A DNA stretch of 64,000 nt. It comes from Fomitopsis serialis. Taxonomy: Eukaryota; Basidiomycota; Agaricomycetes; Polyporales; Fomitopsidaceae. The stretch covers positions 186,001 to 250,000 of the forward strand of contig NW_025955005.1 of the NCBI RefSeq assembly GCF_022376445.1. The letters are read 5' to 3'. Under the pieces are notes generated by a model that saw only the letters and a program-made list of their open reading frames with translations, had not been told where the DNA came from and made no database searches. This document shows positions 22,655 through 34,134 of the stretch, piece by piece. The translations under genes were made by a program, and so were the position numbers. How positions within the stretch are numbered: position 1 is the first letter of the stretch; each line of letters opens with the position of its first letter.

Positions 22655-23077
22655 GCGCTCGCTTGACTCAAAGGCCAAGCCTCTCTGCGACATACGGTAC
22701 CTCAGCGCAGAAGAAGACCGCATCGCCCTTCGTTCTGCACTCCGGCGTGCCAGCTTCGTGAGGATGGATATCCTTTGCGGGACGTCCGTGTTCCGGACAT
22801 CTCGAGCGATGCGGCGCTCAGGGACAGGATATCGATAAGTGCTCAGTGCTCAGATACTATGTACCACTACCCAAGCAGCATTATATCTCCTAACGAGGAC
22901 GATGAGCACCCTGACATTGTAGACGATGAGATGCGCGTGTATGACTTTCGCAAACTGCGCATCGTGGGTGCGAGCGTGTTTCCCAATTCGCTGCCTGTTC
23001 ATCTGCAGACCGTCGTCTACGCTGTCGCGAAGAAATGTGTTGATCTTATGCTCATTGTTCAAGGTCTTGCGAGATAA
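22655..23077 (+). pseudogene. GMC oxidoreductase relic, C-terminal part only
   Basis: The C-terminal domain of a glucose-methanol-choline oxidoreductase (aryl-alcohol oxidase or pyranose dehydrogenase type) can be read in two frames. The first has LSAEEDRIALRSALRRA. After a frame change near 22770 the second has VPDISSDAALRDR, TMYHYPSSI, LRIVGASVFPNSLPVHLQTVVYAVA. The His in YHYP and the His in VHLQ match the two active-site positions of the family. The FAD-binding N-terminal part is missing; the pyrimidine tract and hairpin lie where it should be. With truncation plus frameshift it cannot make an enzyme. Confidence 0.8.
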
Positions 23078-23609
23078 GCGGGGCCCAACTGAGGTGATCC
23101 TGCGTAGTACGGCTGATGCAATGATAATCATGGCTTATATATCCTACTGTAGTCCCACTGCTGTCTTGCGTTGGCTTTGCGTCCGATCCTGCCATGCACG
23201 ATAGTCGCTTGTCTTGATGATCTGACAGTATTCGACTGAGCAGATGCGTCGTGCAACTTCGCGCAACACGGACTCACGTCACATATGCTTCTCAGTCAGA
23301 CAATTGAGCTCAGCATGTCAATCAATACATTGTACCGTTCTTGCATCAGAAGATCCTCTCAGCCGAGAAGAAACGACTTGTATAAATTTACTCTGTGAGA
23401 GCGTGTCTTGTCCCCGCATACTGTACCTACGCGATGTCCATCCGAGCTACGCAGCGCGATGATCACGACACCGCGTCCCGACATCCGCGCGCACGACCGC
23501 CACATTGCCGCCACATAAGCCTGACTCATTGGGTCTCTGAGACTTGCGCGGCGCTCGGACGACACTCTCACCTATTCAGCCAGCGGCAGCCTGGGGCTCT
23601 CCTAGACCC
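23078..23609. other. Intergenic region, no gene recognised
   Basis: About 530 bases between the GMC relic and the carrier gene, presumably holding the carrier promoter. Small frames on both strands have no recognisable domain. Confidence 0.5.
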
Positions 23610-25161
23610 ATGAGTTCGAGTGCAGTCCCAGTCAAGGGCCGCCCACTCAGCACGGCGGAGGGATTCCTCTGTGGCGGCGCGGCGGCATGCGTGGCGGTAT
23701 GTGACGAGGGATGGACCCGGTGGGACTGACCAGTGATCTGGACGAGTCTAGGTCACATTCTCCAACCCGCCAGAAGTGGCAAAGACGCGGCTACAGCTGC
23801 AGGGCGAGCTAGCGAAGGATGGTGGCGTGAAGGTGTACAAGCACACTCTGGACGTCTTGCAAAAGACGTGGAAGCACGAGGGGATCAGGGGAATCCAGAG
23901 AGGTCTCGGTCCTGCTGTGAGCGCGTCACCATCTCCCTCGCTCTTTGTGACTGACTTCAACGAGAGTATCTGTATCAAGTGAGTGCGAAGCCATGCTTTG
24001 ATGGACTCCTTGTCATATTCCGCAGATCCTCCTTAACGGGTCTCGTCTCGGTGCGCGAGTTTGCTACGTTGCAAGTGTTGTTAGCTCACGGACATGCAGG
24101 ATTTTACGAGCCGATTCGACAAAATGTCAACAAGCTACTCGGCTTCTCGCCAACAGAACAGCGGCCATATACCTCAATATTTGCTGGTGCCGCGAGTGGG
24201 GCGATTGGTGGTATGTGATTCGTGTGCGCTTGCATGAGGGGACGGTATGATGAAGGGGCGTTAGCATCCATGGGCAATCCTCTGTTCTTGATCAAGGCGC
24301 GGTTGCAGGTGAGTTCATGGCACGGCACGCCAGATACACGCTGAACGCATGCAATAAAGGCATATTCACCCGCTCTGCCTGTCGGTACACAACACTACTA
24401 CAAAAGCGCATGGGATGCGTTCACCACGATCTTCCGGAGAGAGGGTCTGCGAGGCCTCGTCCGCGGTGTCGATGCTGCCATTCTACGCACGGCGATGGGC
24501 TCGTCCGTAAGTCCCAAAGTACAGTTAGCCGCCTCTATTGTCTGAGCTATTGAGACCAGGTTCAATTGCCTTCTTACAACTGGACCAAGAACCAGCTTGT
24601 CTCGAACGGCATTCTCCCCGCTGACAGTGTTTGGACGTACCTGGCGAGTAGTTCAGTGTCAGGCATGTGTGTGGTAAGGCGCTGTGATCGTTTGTCTCTT
24701 GGTCATTCAAGTTAACCACTTTAACAGCTCACAGCAATGCAACCAGCTGACACCGTAAGCTGCCGTCTGCCGCAATCACCACCACAGTGACTGACCTGGT
24801 TCTCGTAGGCGTTGACTCGTGTATACAACCAACCGACACGACAACTTCCGAACGGCAGGTTCGTCGGCACGCTGTACAAAAACCCTATAGATTGTCTATG
24901 GAAGACGCTCAAGGCCGAGGGTCCGCTAGGGTGGTACAAAGGTAGTTGTTACGTTCAGCATGTGCTGTTGCAATAGTAGCTGATTGTCTGTTCAGGGTCT
25001 ACGGCACACTTCTTCCGTATAGCACCGCATACGTATGTCCTAAGGTTGCTGCTGTTCAGATATGCACGGGGGCTGAGACTATTCGCAGGATCATCACGCT
25101 TACTGCGAACGACGTCATTTTGGGGCTGTACAAGAAGTTCCGCGACAGGAACCTCGACTAA
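23610..25161 (+). CDS. OAC1: Mitochondrial carrier, oxaloacetate/sulfate type (OAC1-like)
   Basis: Six-span inner-membrane carrier of the SLC25 family. The start at 23610 gives MSSSAVPVKGRPLSTAEGFL. The three repeats carry the signature segments NPPEVAKTRLQ (first), GNPLFLIKARLQ (second) and QPADTALTRVYNQP (third). The third-repeat form with TRVYNQ is typical of the OAC1/SLC25A34-35 branch, which moves oxaloacetate, sulfate or isopropylmalate in yeast. The middle exon GFYEPIRQNVNKLLGF and the end LGLYKKFRDRNLD with stop at 25161 fit the usual length of about 300 residues. About eight short introns divide it. The transported substrate is an inference from the subfamily. Confidence 0.9.
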
Positions 25162-25765
25162 CTTCTGTACTGTGGGGTTTCTTGCATACATTACGCACCC
25201 TGCCCACAGCACATGCGGGTTTTCATACATCCAACTAATGCCTGTATCTCCGCTGCCGTCAGTATTCACAAGTAGATGTTCTGGCCGTTTACGTGCGGTC
25301 TCCGCATCGTGACACAGTATTTGCTCGTCCACTGCGGGGCACGCCGGTCCTCTGACGTTCTGCACGAATAATTGGCTAACTTTGCGGCTGTAACAAGGGC
25401 GAACCTCGGATAAACGGACCCTCCTCGAGGGTGTCTTCGACGCGGTGCGTATGTATCGGTCCTTGAGCGCGAGAAGCACAGGTCAACTGATCCATATTCT
25501 GTCCTCGATCCTACACATGAAGGTCTGCTCGATCATAAATACTCAGGCAACGCGGACCGAATGGTCAGCGTATGTCGATGCTTGAATACAGATGGTCACG
25601 ATGGCGTCCGGTATTTACGGACGCATCCCCGTGTTGCTGGGGACAGTGGAAACCTCGGTGCTCCGCGACTGTGAACGGCGATGGACTCAGCGCGTATCCT
25701 TTCGCTCGGATTGGCGCATATAAGTGAAGGAGGACGCCGGTAAGCGTTCTCGCTGCTCGTTCGGC
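25162..25765. other. Intergenic region, no gene recognised
   Basis: About 600 bases holding the carrier 3' flank and the esterase promoter. A TATA element sits near the right end. No coding signal was recognised. Confidence 0.55.
25719..25723 (+). promoter_or_regulatory. Candidate TATA box of the carboxylesterase gene
   Basis: TATAA in the context GCATATAAG, about 45 bases before the ATG at 25766. Confidence 0.45.
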
Positions 25766-28145
25766 ATGGCGAAGACGCGGTTCCTTCTCGAGCTCCTGGT
25801 TCTGGGGAGCCTGGTGGTGGCACAGAATACCTCAGTCTCGTCCTATCCTGATACCGACGTCGTCATCGTATCCAACAATGACTTGAACCCGTCTAACCCA
25901 GATCGCGCCAGCGCACTCTTCCTGACGAACTCGTTTACGTGTGCAGAGGCATATGCAGCTTGCGCGCAATTGCAGGAGACCTTGCTTCCCTCGCCGAATA
26001 GCACGGGTCTCAACGCGCAGAACCTGTCGGTGGCCCTCACGTCGGAAAGGCATGGCGCTGCACTCGATACCTCGCAGCAGATCTGGATTGCGGCGGAAGG
26101 TGAGCACGGATACGGATGAGGTAGCCTTTGTATCGCTGATGAAGTCATGGACCACCTAGAACCGAGCAGTTGCTCAGTCTTCACCCCGAGCTATGATTCC
26201 ACAGATGACTACCCGGGTTCTTCTACGCTTTCAACTGCCGACCTCAGCGCACGTCTGCCCGTGCTCTGCACGAACTCCGCACCCCTCACGCGTTCGAATA
26301 TCACCGCGGACACGTCGCGCCAGATCCAGCTCTCCACCCCTGCAGCGGGTACCCTAGTCGGCTACCGCGACAAGTTCAGCTTCCGGTTCCTGGGTATCAA
26401 GTACGCAGAGCCACCGACTGGGGAAGCGAGGTTCCAGCCTCCGACGCCGGTGCAGGCGTCCCCGTACACGGTGCGCTCGGCGCTCGAGTATGGCCCCACA
26501 TGCGCCCAGGTGCGTATGCAAGTTGTTATCCAAAGTCGATCGGCCTGAGCCATGGACGTAGCCTCCTGATGCCGACAATGGCCATGAATGGTACGATGCC
26601 GAGGATTGTCTGCAAGTCAATGTATTCTCGCCGGTTGTCAACTCTGGGACGAACTCAGTGCAGACTGCGCCCAAGCTGCCCGTCATGTTCTTCAGTGCGT
26701 CTCTTTCAGTGGTGTAGTGAAGCTCACCAGTCAAGCGTAGCTCCTTTGCAGTTCATGGCGGTGGTCTGAACACAGGTGATAGTGGTCCGATCCCCTTCAA
26801 CGAGACGTCGAGTGGTTATGTCGGCCCGTCGACCTCGAACATCTTCGACGGTACCAACCTGGTGTCCTATGGAGGCGTCGTCCTTGTCACGGTCAACTAC
26901 CGCTTGACTGCATTCGGATGGTTCAACGCCTCGAACGCGGCACTGAGGGACACGCTCTTGGCGTTGCAGTGGGTGCAAGATAACATCGAGGCTTTCGGTG
27001 GAGACGTGAGTCTTGCTGTTTTAGACGTCTGAGTGCGAGCTGAGCGCATTCGAGTAGCCCACGCATGTGCTGATCTTCGGTGAATCAGCGGGAGGAGGAA
27101 TGACGAGGTACCTGCTCGGGACCAACCCAGCCTACACCGAGGGTCTGTTCAGTGAGTGTGCCAACCTCACAATGGAACGTTGTTCTGATTCGCTATTCGA
27201 ACAGGCGCTGCCATTCTGGAGTCTGACTGGCCCACTAGCAACCAGTTCTACTCACCCGCTAGGTCCCTCGAGCTGTCTCTAACGCTTGCCAAAGCTCTCG
27301 GGTGCGCGGACAACTCGTCCACCGAGTTCAACGAGACCATGGCGGTTTGCGTCCGTGCTCTTCCCACTATGGACATCGTCGCGACCTCGTACGACCTGAA
27401 CCTCTCATGGGAGATCATTGTCGATGGTGACCTCGTCCTCACGGATATCGCGAGTAGTATCAAGGATGGAAACTACGCGCGCGTCCCAACCATCTGGGCC
27501 ACGAACGAATGCGAATATTGCTTCTTCATCCCTGACTCGATACCCACGAACGCCTCACCATCTGCCTTCCCGGACAACCTCGACATATGGTTCAATAGCA
27601 CACAGGTGCAGAAGATCCTCGACGCCCCGCCGGACCTATACCCGTACGCGACTGCACCGTCAGGGGGCGACCTAGACGGCACGGTCCTGCAGCTCGCACA
27701 GCTCATAACCGACTGGTACCTGCACTGCCCCATGCTCTACCTCTCATCCCTCGCAGATAACACCACGAACCCGGGGAACAACTACAAAGTGATGTTCGCC
27801 GTCGGCCTCGGGTCCACCATCACTGCGAATCCGAGGACATGCCCCGGGCAGGTGTGCCACGCGGACGAGCTCTACTGGGTGTTCGCCACGGCGGAGACGG
27901 ACAACCTGTACCAGCCCTTGACGCCGAGCGAGCTTGCAACGACGCAGGAAGTCATCAAGCGGTGGACGTCCCTCGCGTGGACTGGCAACCCGAACTATGA
28001 AGGCGCGGTGGTCGAGTGGCCGCCGTACACGGGCGACAACGAGGTCATCATAAACGCTACCGCGACAGAAACGATCGAACCGTACCGAGTCGCTCAGTGC
28101 GACTTCATCGAGAACCAGCTTGGGTTGGTTTTCGGACAGTCATGA
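25766..28145 (+). CDS. Secreted type-B carboxylesterase/lipase
   Basis: Alpha/beta-hydrolase that cleaves carboxylic esters, probably outside the cell. A signal peptide is clear (MAKTRFLLELLVLGSLVVAQ). A Cys-containing N-terminal extension (about 150 residues, with FTCAEAYAACAQL) precedes the esterase fold, which begins near GYRDKFSFRFLGIKYAEPPTGE. The oxyanion loop HGGG is split by an intron (MFFI then HGGGLN). The nucleophile elbow is FGESAGGG (about 27070), and the C-terminal His lies in GQVCHADELYWVF. Many N-x-S/T sites suggest glycosylation. Introns near 26100, 26510, 26695, 27005 and 27152 all keep frame when spliced. The stop at 28145 gives the usual family end. The natural substrate cannot be told from sequence. 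Confidence 0.93.
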
Positions 28146-28606
28146 AAGCCGAGTTTCCTTGCCTGGACATTAAGTTATTGTAGGGCAATGTAAATGGCTG
28201 GCACTGAACATATCAACGACGCTCACGAAGTATCGAATTTGCTGGCTTCCAATTCATCCACTACCGTTATGCTTTGAGCGCTGGCACGGAATGCTCTTCC
28301 GCTGCGTTATGGCTCAACGTCCGCGTCAACTATGGCTTGATGCCAACGGCTTTATATCTCGCTACTTGCTAGTGGAGGCGTTACAAGCATATTCTTGATG
28401 CGCACAGTGAGAATCCAGTATATACCTGCATTATTTGGTGCTGGAGGAGGCGGCGGGCCGGTGTCTAAGTTTGTGAAGCGCCCGGGAGCGTTGTGTTGCA
28501 ACTCTGCTCCATATGATAATTATGATGCACACCTCCATTCGAACCGACTCACGAATGCGATAGACCCTCTCATTTTCTTTACGACCATCTTCACAGCTTC
28601 CTACCC
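28146..28606. other. Intergenic region, no gene recognised
   Basis: About 460 bases between the esterase stop and the transporter start. A short TATAT-containing stretch occurs near 28350-28425. No coding signal. Confidence 0.5.
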
Positions 28607-31576
28607 ATGCCTCGCGAAAACAGCTTCACCGATTCGGAGGGCCGCTCGCTCACGCCAGACCTCGAGGAGGCCATGATGCGAGAGACCGAGCTGCACCGCT
28701 CAGACTCACCAGAACCGATAGTCGCGACCGAGGGCGGACAACCACGGCAATTGGACCCGGACGTCGTCTCAGCACCGGACCTACCAAGTTCCCAGCAGCA
28801 AGCGTCCACAGCAAGGTCCCCGGCGCGACCAGACTTTGACAATGTGCTGCCCCGCGCATTCACCACACCGGGGGACCGCTTCCGTACGACGGTGCGCAAG
28901 GTCATGGCGATGAACCGCACCGCGTCCTCCGTCTTCGTCCGGCCAGGCATCGGTGCTGAGCCAGGTGTCGACCCCCGCCGCGCCTCCGCGAACATGGCGT
29001 ACAGCGGTATCAAGCAGAAGTGCGTGATCGAGGTGGTGGACTACTCGACGCTGCGCGTCAGCTTTGGCCGGATGACGAACAACGAGTTCATCAAGATGCT
29101 GAGAGACCCTTCTGCGAGTAGGAGGGATCCCTGGGTGCGCGTACGGTGGATCAACGTGGGAGGCATAAGCTGGGACGTGATCAGCGCGCTCGCGCTCAAG
29201 TACGGTGTGTGACCCTACGGTCGTCGTCAAACTCAACGTTGACACATTTATCGCCCAGACATGCACCCCCTTGCTATCGAGGACATCCTCAGCCAGCGCC
29301 AGCACTCTCGCTCTAAGGCCGACTACTACCCACAACATCTTTTTCTCCGCGTCCTCTGCCACTCGCTCACCTCGGATGACTACGGGACACCTGACTCGTC
29401 TGTCACCAACCTTCCGCGCTCAGAGTCACCCGATCTCATTGGCATAGACGACTCCGATGGCGAAGAAGAGGTCACGCAGCCAGACGACGACCGCACTGTG
29501 TACGGCAGCGCGAGCGCATCAAAGTTCTCTACAAAGCGCGGGTCGCTGAGGAATGGTGCCGCAAAGGTGAAGGAGGCCAAGGACGTGGAGCACGTCGCCA
29601 TGCAGATTCAACAACAGCAGCGACTTCAGTCTCCTGCCAACGACAACAAGGTCAGCAGTTCGTCGTGACTCTGCCTCTGAGGACAGGTTGTACTTAGTCG
29701 AGGTGAACAGAAACAAGCTGCCCGCCACATGAGGCTCATCCGCGAACTGAAGAAAGGCGACCGGGTCGCCGTCAAGGTCCTTCCTTTGTGCATTTTCCTG
29801 TTTCGCGATGGTAGGCCTGTGCCATGTGTCCTATGTCAATTTATTCACCTGTCACGTACAGGCACGGTCATTTCTATAAACAGAGGTGGGGTTCACTCTG
29901 TGCCGTGGAATACGGAGAACTCAACAGGACGTTCCAGATCCAAGTGTGGCGTTTACGGAGCCCATCACCAATCGTCTGCGCCAACGGCATACCGGCCTAC
30001 GAACGTCGGCAGACGCATCGCTTTTGGTACAAAGCCTGCTTGACCTGAGTACGTTTCTCGCATCTCGGTGTATGCCACGTGAGAGCTTACTGCCCGGAAT
30101 TCAGTTGTGGACTCCGCCCTGGAGGTGATAGAAGAATACCAGACCAAGATCCTGAAGATTGAGCAAGAAGTACTTCTCAAGCCCAGCATGGAGACTGTTC
30201 GTCGGTGTATGTCTATCGCTGTTCAGACCTCACCGGCTTGGTCTGATCTCGCCTCGCCACGCCAGTGCACATCCTCCAGGGTGACTTGATCCTTCACAAA
30301 CGCACGCTCGAGCCAATTAAGACAGTCATCTATGGCCTGCGACGGTACGACGATGACCGGGTGGCGGCGTTGACCGAGAAAGTCGACCCCAGCATGAAGA
30401 TTCAAGGGTACATGAGTCATAAGGCCAAGATTTACCTGGTACGTCCGTACAATTATTTCCTTGATCCCCGAAGCACCCTGCAGAATTCTGCTAGAGTCGG
30501 GACTTCCGTCCAGGTCGTCTCAGCTGTCCGTGCATCGGGGGTAGATCTGGCCAGTCAGGCTTCGTGTAGAGATTCGCAGGGCGCGCTGGGGCAGTGACGT
30601 CGAATGATACTGACTAAGGATCGCTCTGGTCTAGGCGGATGTCCATGATCATATGGAGTATATCCTATCTAGCTTGGAGATGTTTGCCGGCGTCAGTGAG
30701 AACCTGATCAATTACACGTTCAATGTAGGTGGTGTTTCCTCTTGCTATAATCCGCAGCTGCGTGGCACCGGTTTGGTCCTGCTCGCTCCTTGTCGCCCAC
30801 ATGCCGGCAGAAACACTTGCAATACACGCACGCCGGTGGTTTGGTGAGCCAATGGCGAGCGACTCAATTTGGCGAATGCCTTCCACTTCGTGATATGATA
30901 TTTCCGCCTATCCACCTTGCCTGAGCTTCTGCAGCTGCAGGATTTCATGCCTCGGTTATGAATCCGCGAACGCTCGCTGACAGTGATGCCCCTCAGATGG
31001 CTTCGTACGAAATGAACGAAGTAATGTGCGTGCAGTGTCGACCGTGTTCCTATATCGCAGTACTGATTTCCTCTGGCGCACCTTTCAGGCGTCGGCTTAC
31101 CCTCGCCACAATCATCTTCTTGCCGCTGACCCTCCTGACTGGATACTTCGTACGTGCCGTCCCATGCATCCGGCAGTATATGCCTGACTGGGCTCTTTCG
31201 CTCCCGTGCCACAGGGTATGAACTTCGAGAACATGTGGTCTATCATGCACGGTCACAGCGACCTAATGTACGTCCTCATCCCTTTCTCCGCTGTACCCTG
31301 ATATCGACGTACTTCTCGATCCCTCTGCTATCATCTTTCGCGAATGAATACTAACTGCGTTGATGACAGATTCTGGATCATTGCACTGCCCGTCATGGCC
31401 ATTGTCGTGCCCCTTTTCGCATACCCCGACCTTCGCAACATGGTCCGGTATCTCCAGAAACGGGTCGTTAAGCAGAAGGTTGGACGGGTGAGCTGAGCGT
31501 TTCGGAGAAGTCAGACCGGCATATAACTGAACTTCGTCTTCCTTTGCAGTCCTACGGCCGCCGTGGCCGTCGGTGA
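28607..31576 (+). CDS. CorA-type magnesium transporter (Alr1/Mnr2-like)
   Basis: Divalent-cation channel of the CorA superfamily. The ATG at 28607 opens a long hydrophilic cytosolic N-terminus, followed by the CorA core (VIEVVDYSTLRVSFGRM, DMHPLAIEDILSQRQHSRSK), an insert rich in acidic and Gln residues (about 29400-29640), and the long helix region (VIEEYQTKILKIEQEVLL, HILQGDLILHKRTLEPIK, MKIQGYMSHKAKIYL). TM1 is TLATIIFLPLTLLTGYF, directly followed across an intron by the GMN signature (GMNFENMW). TM2 is FWIIALPVMAIVVPLFAY. The short basic tail ends KVGRSYGRRGRR with TGA at 31574-31576. About ten introns. The eukaryotic-type N-terminus suggests plasma-membrane or vacuolar Alr/Mnr relatives over the mitochondrial Mrs2, but this is inference. 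Confidence 0.93.
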
Positions 31577-31937
31577 TTATCACCTCTTGAGTGGATAATG
31601 TATATTTGTTCGTGTATTTGCTTCATCTGTGGGTCTACGGTTGCGAGGTTGTATAGGCAACTCTGTTGTGTTGTTTGGGGACACTGCTCAGGATATTTCT
31701 ACGCTCGTTGATCTGCCACTGATATAGTCTCATCTAATGTTATCGTGAAGCATTACATTGCCCTACATGGTCGTGTGGCACCCATGTCCTTAATATCAAT
31801 GTTGGACCAGCGTGGGCATCGATCGCAGGACCAACGTACCGCGAGGGAATGCGAAACTCACGGACTAGCTACGAGTGGTACGCATATGTACCAGCACAAA
31901 CATGACTACTGCCGCAAGAGTCCAGAAGGTCATATCT
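31577..31937. other. Convergent 3' flank, no gene recognised
   Basis: About 360 bases between the stops of the CorA and P450 genes, which converge here. No coding signal. Confidence 0.5.
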
Positions 31938-34134
31938 TCATAACAGGGGTTGTTCCAACGGCGTGAAGAGCAGAGTACCTTTGGGAGGCTGCGTGACGGT
32001 GTTGAGGGGATCCGTGACTTCGAACCGGCCTTCAAGAAGACTCGGTGTGGCACGTCCTATCAGGCACAACACTATAAGCTTGATTTCTATTCCGGGATGC
32101 TTCGTCAGGACGGAAGAATCCTTGTGTGAGTAAAGGAGTGAACTGACCATTGATAGCGAGCACTCTACCCGGGCACGCGAAGCGGCCCAGTCCGAAGACA
32201 ATGTGTGCGGCGCCGGTCATCGCTGCGTCTTTGCTTTGTTCCGCCCATTGGAAGCCGTTAAAGTCTGAGGCCTCATCTCCGAAGGTCTCTGGGTTCTCAT
32301 GAACCATGCACGACATCGGAGTCACGTAGGACCCTGCAGTAGTCGAGAACGTCAGTCATGTCCGTCTCAATGCACTGTCCCAGCCTTCAGTGCGGAAGCG
32401 AAAAGAGTAGCGCGCACCCTTGGGAATGACGTACTCGCCCAACGGCGCATCGCACGTGGTGCAGCGCATAGTGGAGATGGTGTCGCCCTTGAGCCGCATC
32501 ACCTCGCGGATGAACGAGTCAAGCAGGTGTGCTTCCCGCAAGGATGCTGCAGTCAAACGCATAGCACCCGTGTCGTCTTCCTCGCGGATCCGAAGGAGTT
32601 CTTGACGCAGCGGGGCCAAATAGTCCGGATGCGAGGCAAGTTGGAAGAGCACCCATTGCGAGACGACCGTCCTGTGACTGGATGTTAATTCTGGGACCAT
32701 CCTCGGAGAGTGCGAGATGAATTACGTGGTGTGTACAGCCGCGAAAATCAAGCTGCCGTAAATGCTTAAGCTAATCTTGTATGCACGATTCAAAGGCGAC
32801 TCACCAGAGTAGCAAAACACAGATGTAGATTCGACGTAAGAGTCCAATCCGCCGACCATTGGGCGAGTACGTCTTCACAATGAAGTACAGTACATTCTTA
32901 GGCTAGTCGCAGCAGATAGTCCAACCGTAGACACTGCAACGCGACAGAAGACATACCTCTTCTCGCGTGGGAATGCCGGACGCGATCATGGCTTCATATC
33001 TATTCATGTCTGCCCAGAGCTGCGGCCCCAATTGTCGCACGAAGCCGAATGGTATCTTAATTAGGATCACGTTGACCCTGTATGCTGTGTCAGAAGGATC
33101 GACGGTGGTGAACCAACGGACACATCGAACGCACCAAGTGAGAAAGACCCACAGCCAAGGCATGTATTTGCCCAGGAAGGAAAGTTCTGATACTGCCCCG
33201 TGAGCTCCGCCATCCCGTTCGAAACGTCTTCGATTATTCGCATGTTCCGATCGCTCACGTAGGCCTGAAAAGACAATGCAGTCAGAGACGACACCGGTTC
33301 TGCGCAAGAGCCGAAGATCGCTCACATCGCCCAAAAGAAGGATCAGGGTGGCTTCGGAAATAGTGTCACGAGAGTGCAGGAAGGAGTCGGGCAGAGACTG
33401 TGTCTTATGAGGTAGGCGGACTGCGTCCACAAAAGACTGACCGTCACGGTCATAAATGGGGAAAACTACAATCATAGTAAGTCGACGGTCTGCATTGACG
33501 GCGCTTGCACTCACTCTTATAAACAATTCATCCATCCTTGCAATGATGCCTTCTCGAACGAAGTCATTGAGATCCTGGAAAAGTGCCCCCTGGGTGAGGG
33601 CCATGAGTGGCTGAAGATTCATGATCTCAAAGTCCCATCCCTGTTGAGCGCGACTCTGCTGTTGGCGGTATCTCGGGCACTCACTGCAGCTGAGCCTTGC
33701 TCGAAGCTGAAGAGCTTGTCGCATGTCAGAACATATCTGGCGTACTCAGGCCCGACGATGTATTCAAGCTGAGTGACATTAACAAATATTGAATGGTGGA
33801 CACTGGGTCGAACTCACGTTCCCTTTACGGTGCACAGCAATGACAGAGCCGTATGCCTGGAGTGCGGATGCATACGCTTCTTTCGGCCTTGCGAAGATAT
33901 CGTCCGACTGCAACGGAGTTTCAGAGGCTAGGAAATGTCGGTGGAGCGTAAACCGCACCGGTATATGGACAATGGGAGGGTGCTTTGCCTTCGAAATCTA
34001 TATGCGGAATGAGTAGCGATGCTTCAAAATTGGTGGAACATACGTACCGCACGTCGCTTGACGACGCCGTAGAAACAGATAGCAAAAGTAATAGCAAGCA
34101 AGTAGGGGTGTTCCATGGGGACTTGGTGTGCCAT
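31938..34134 (-). CDS. Cytochrome P450 monooxygenase
   Basis: Membrane-anchored haem monooxygenase. The start at 34134 gives MAHQVPMEHPYLLAITFAIC, an N-terminal anchor. The I-helix reads LIFAAVHTT, the His-containing form found in ent-kaurene-oxidase-like fungal P450s, followed across an intron by SHRTVVSQWVLFQLASHPDY. The ExxR motif is in SFIREVMRLKGD. The haem loop is FGLGRFACPGR with the axial Cys; Phe takes the position often held by His. The end IGRATPSLLEGRFEV to TPLEQPLL stops at 31938. The middle exons (about 32780-33700) were only partly assembled, so I cannot exclude a defect there. No partner biosynthetic gene is adjacent, so the substrate is unknown. Confidence 0.88.
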
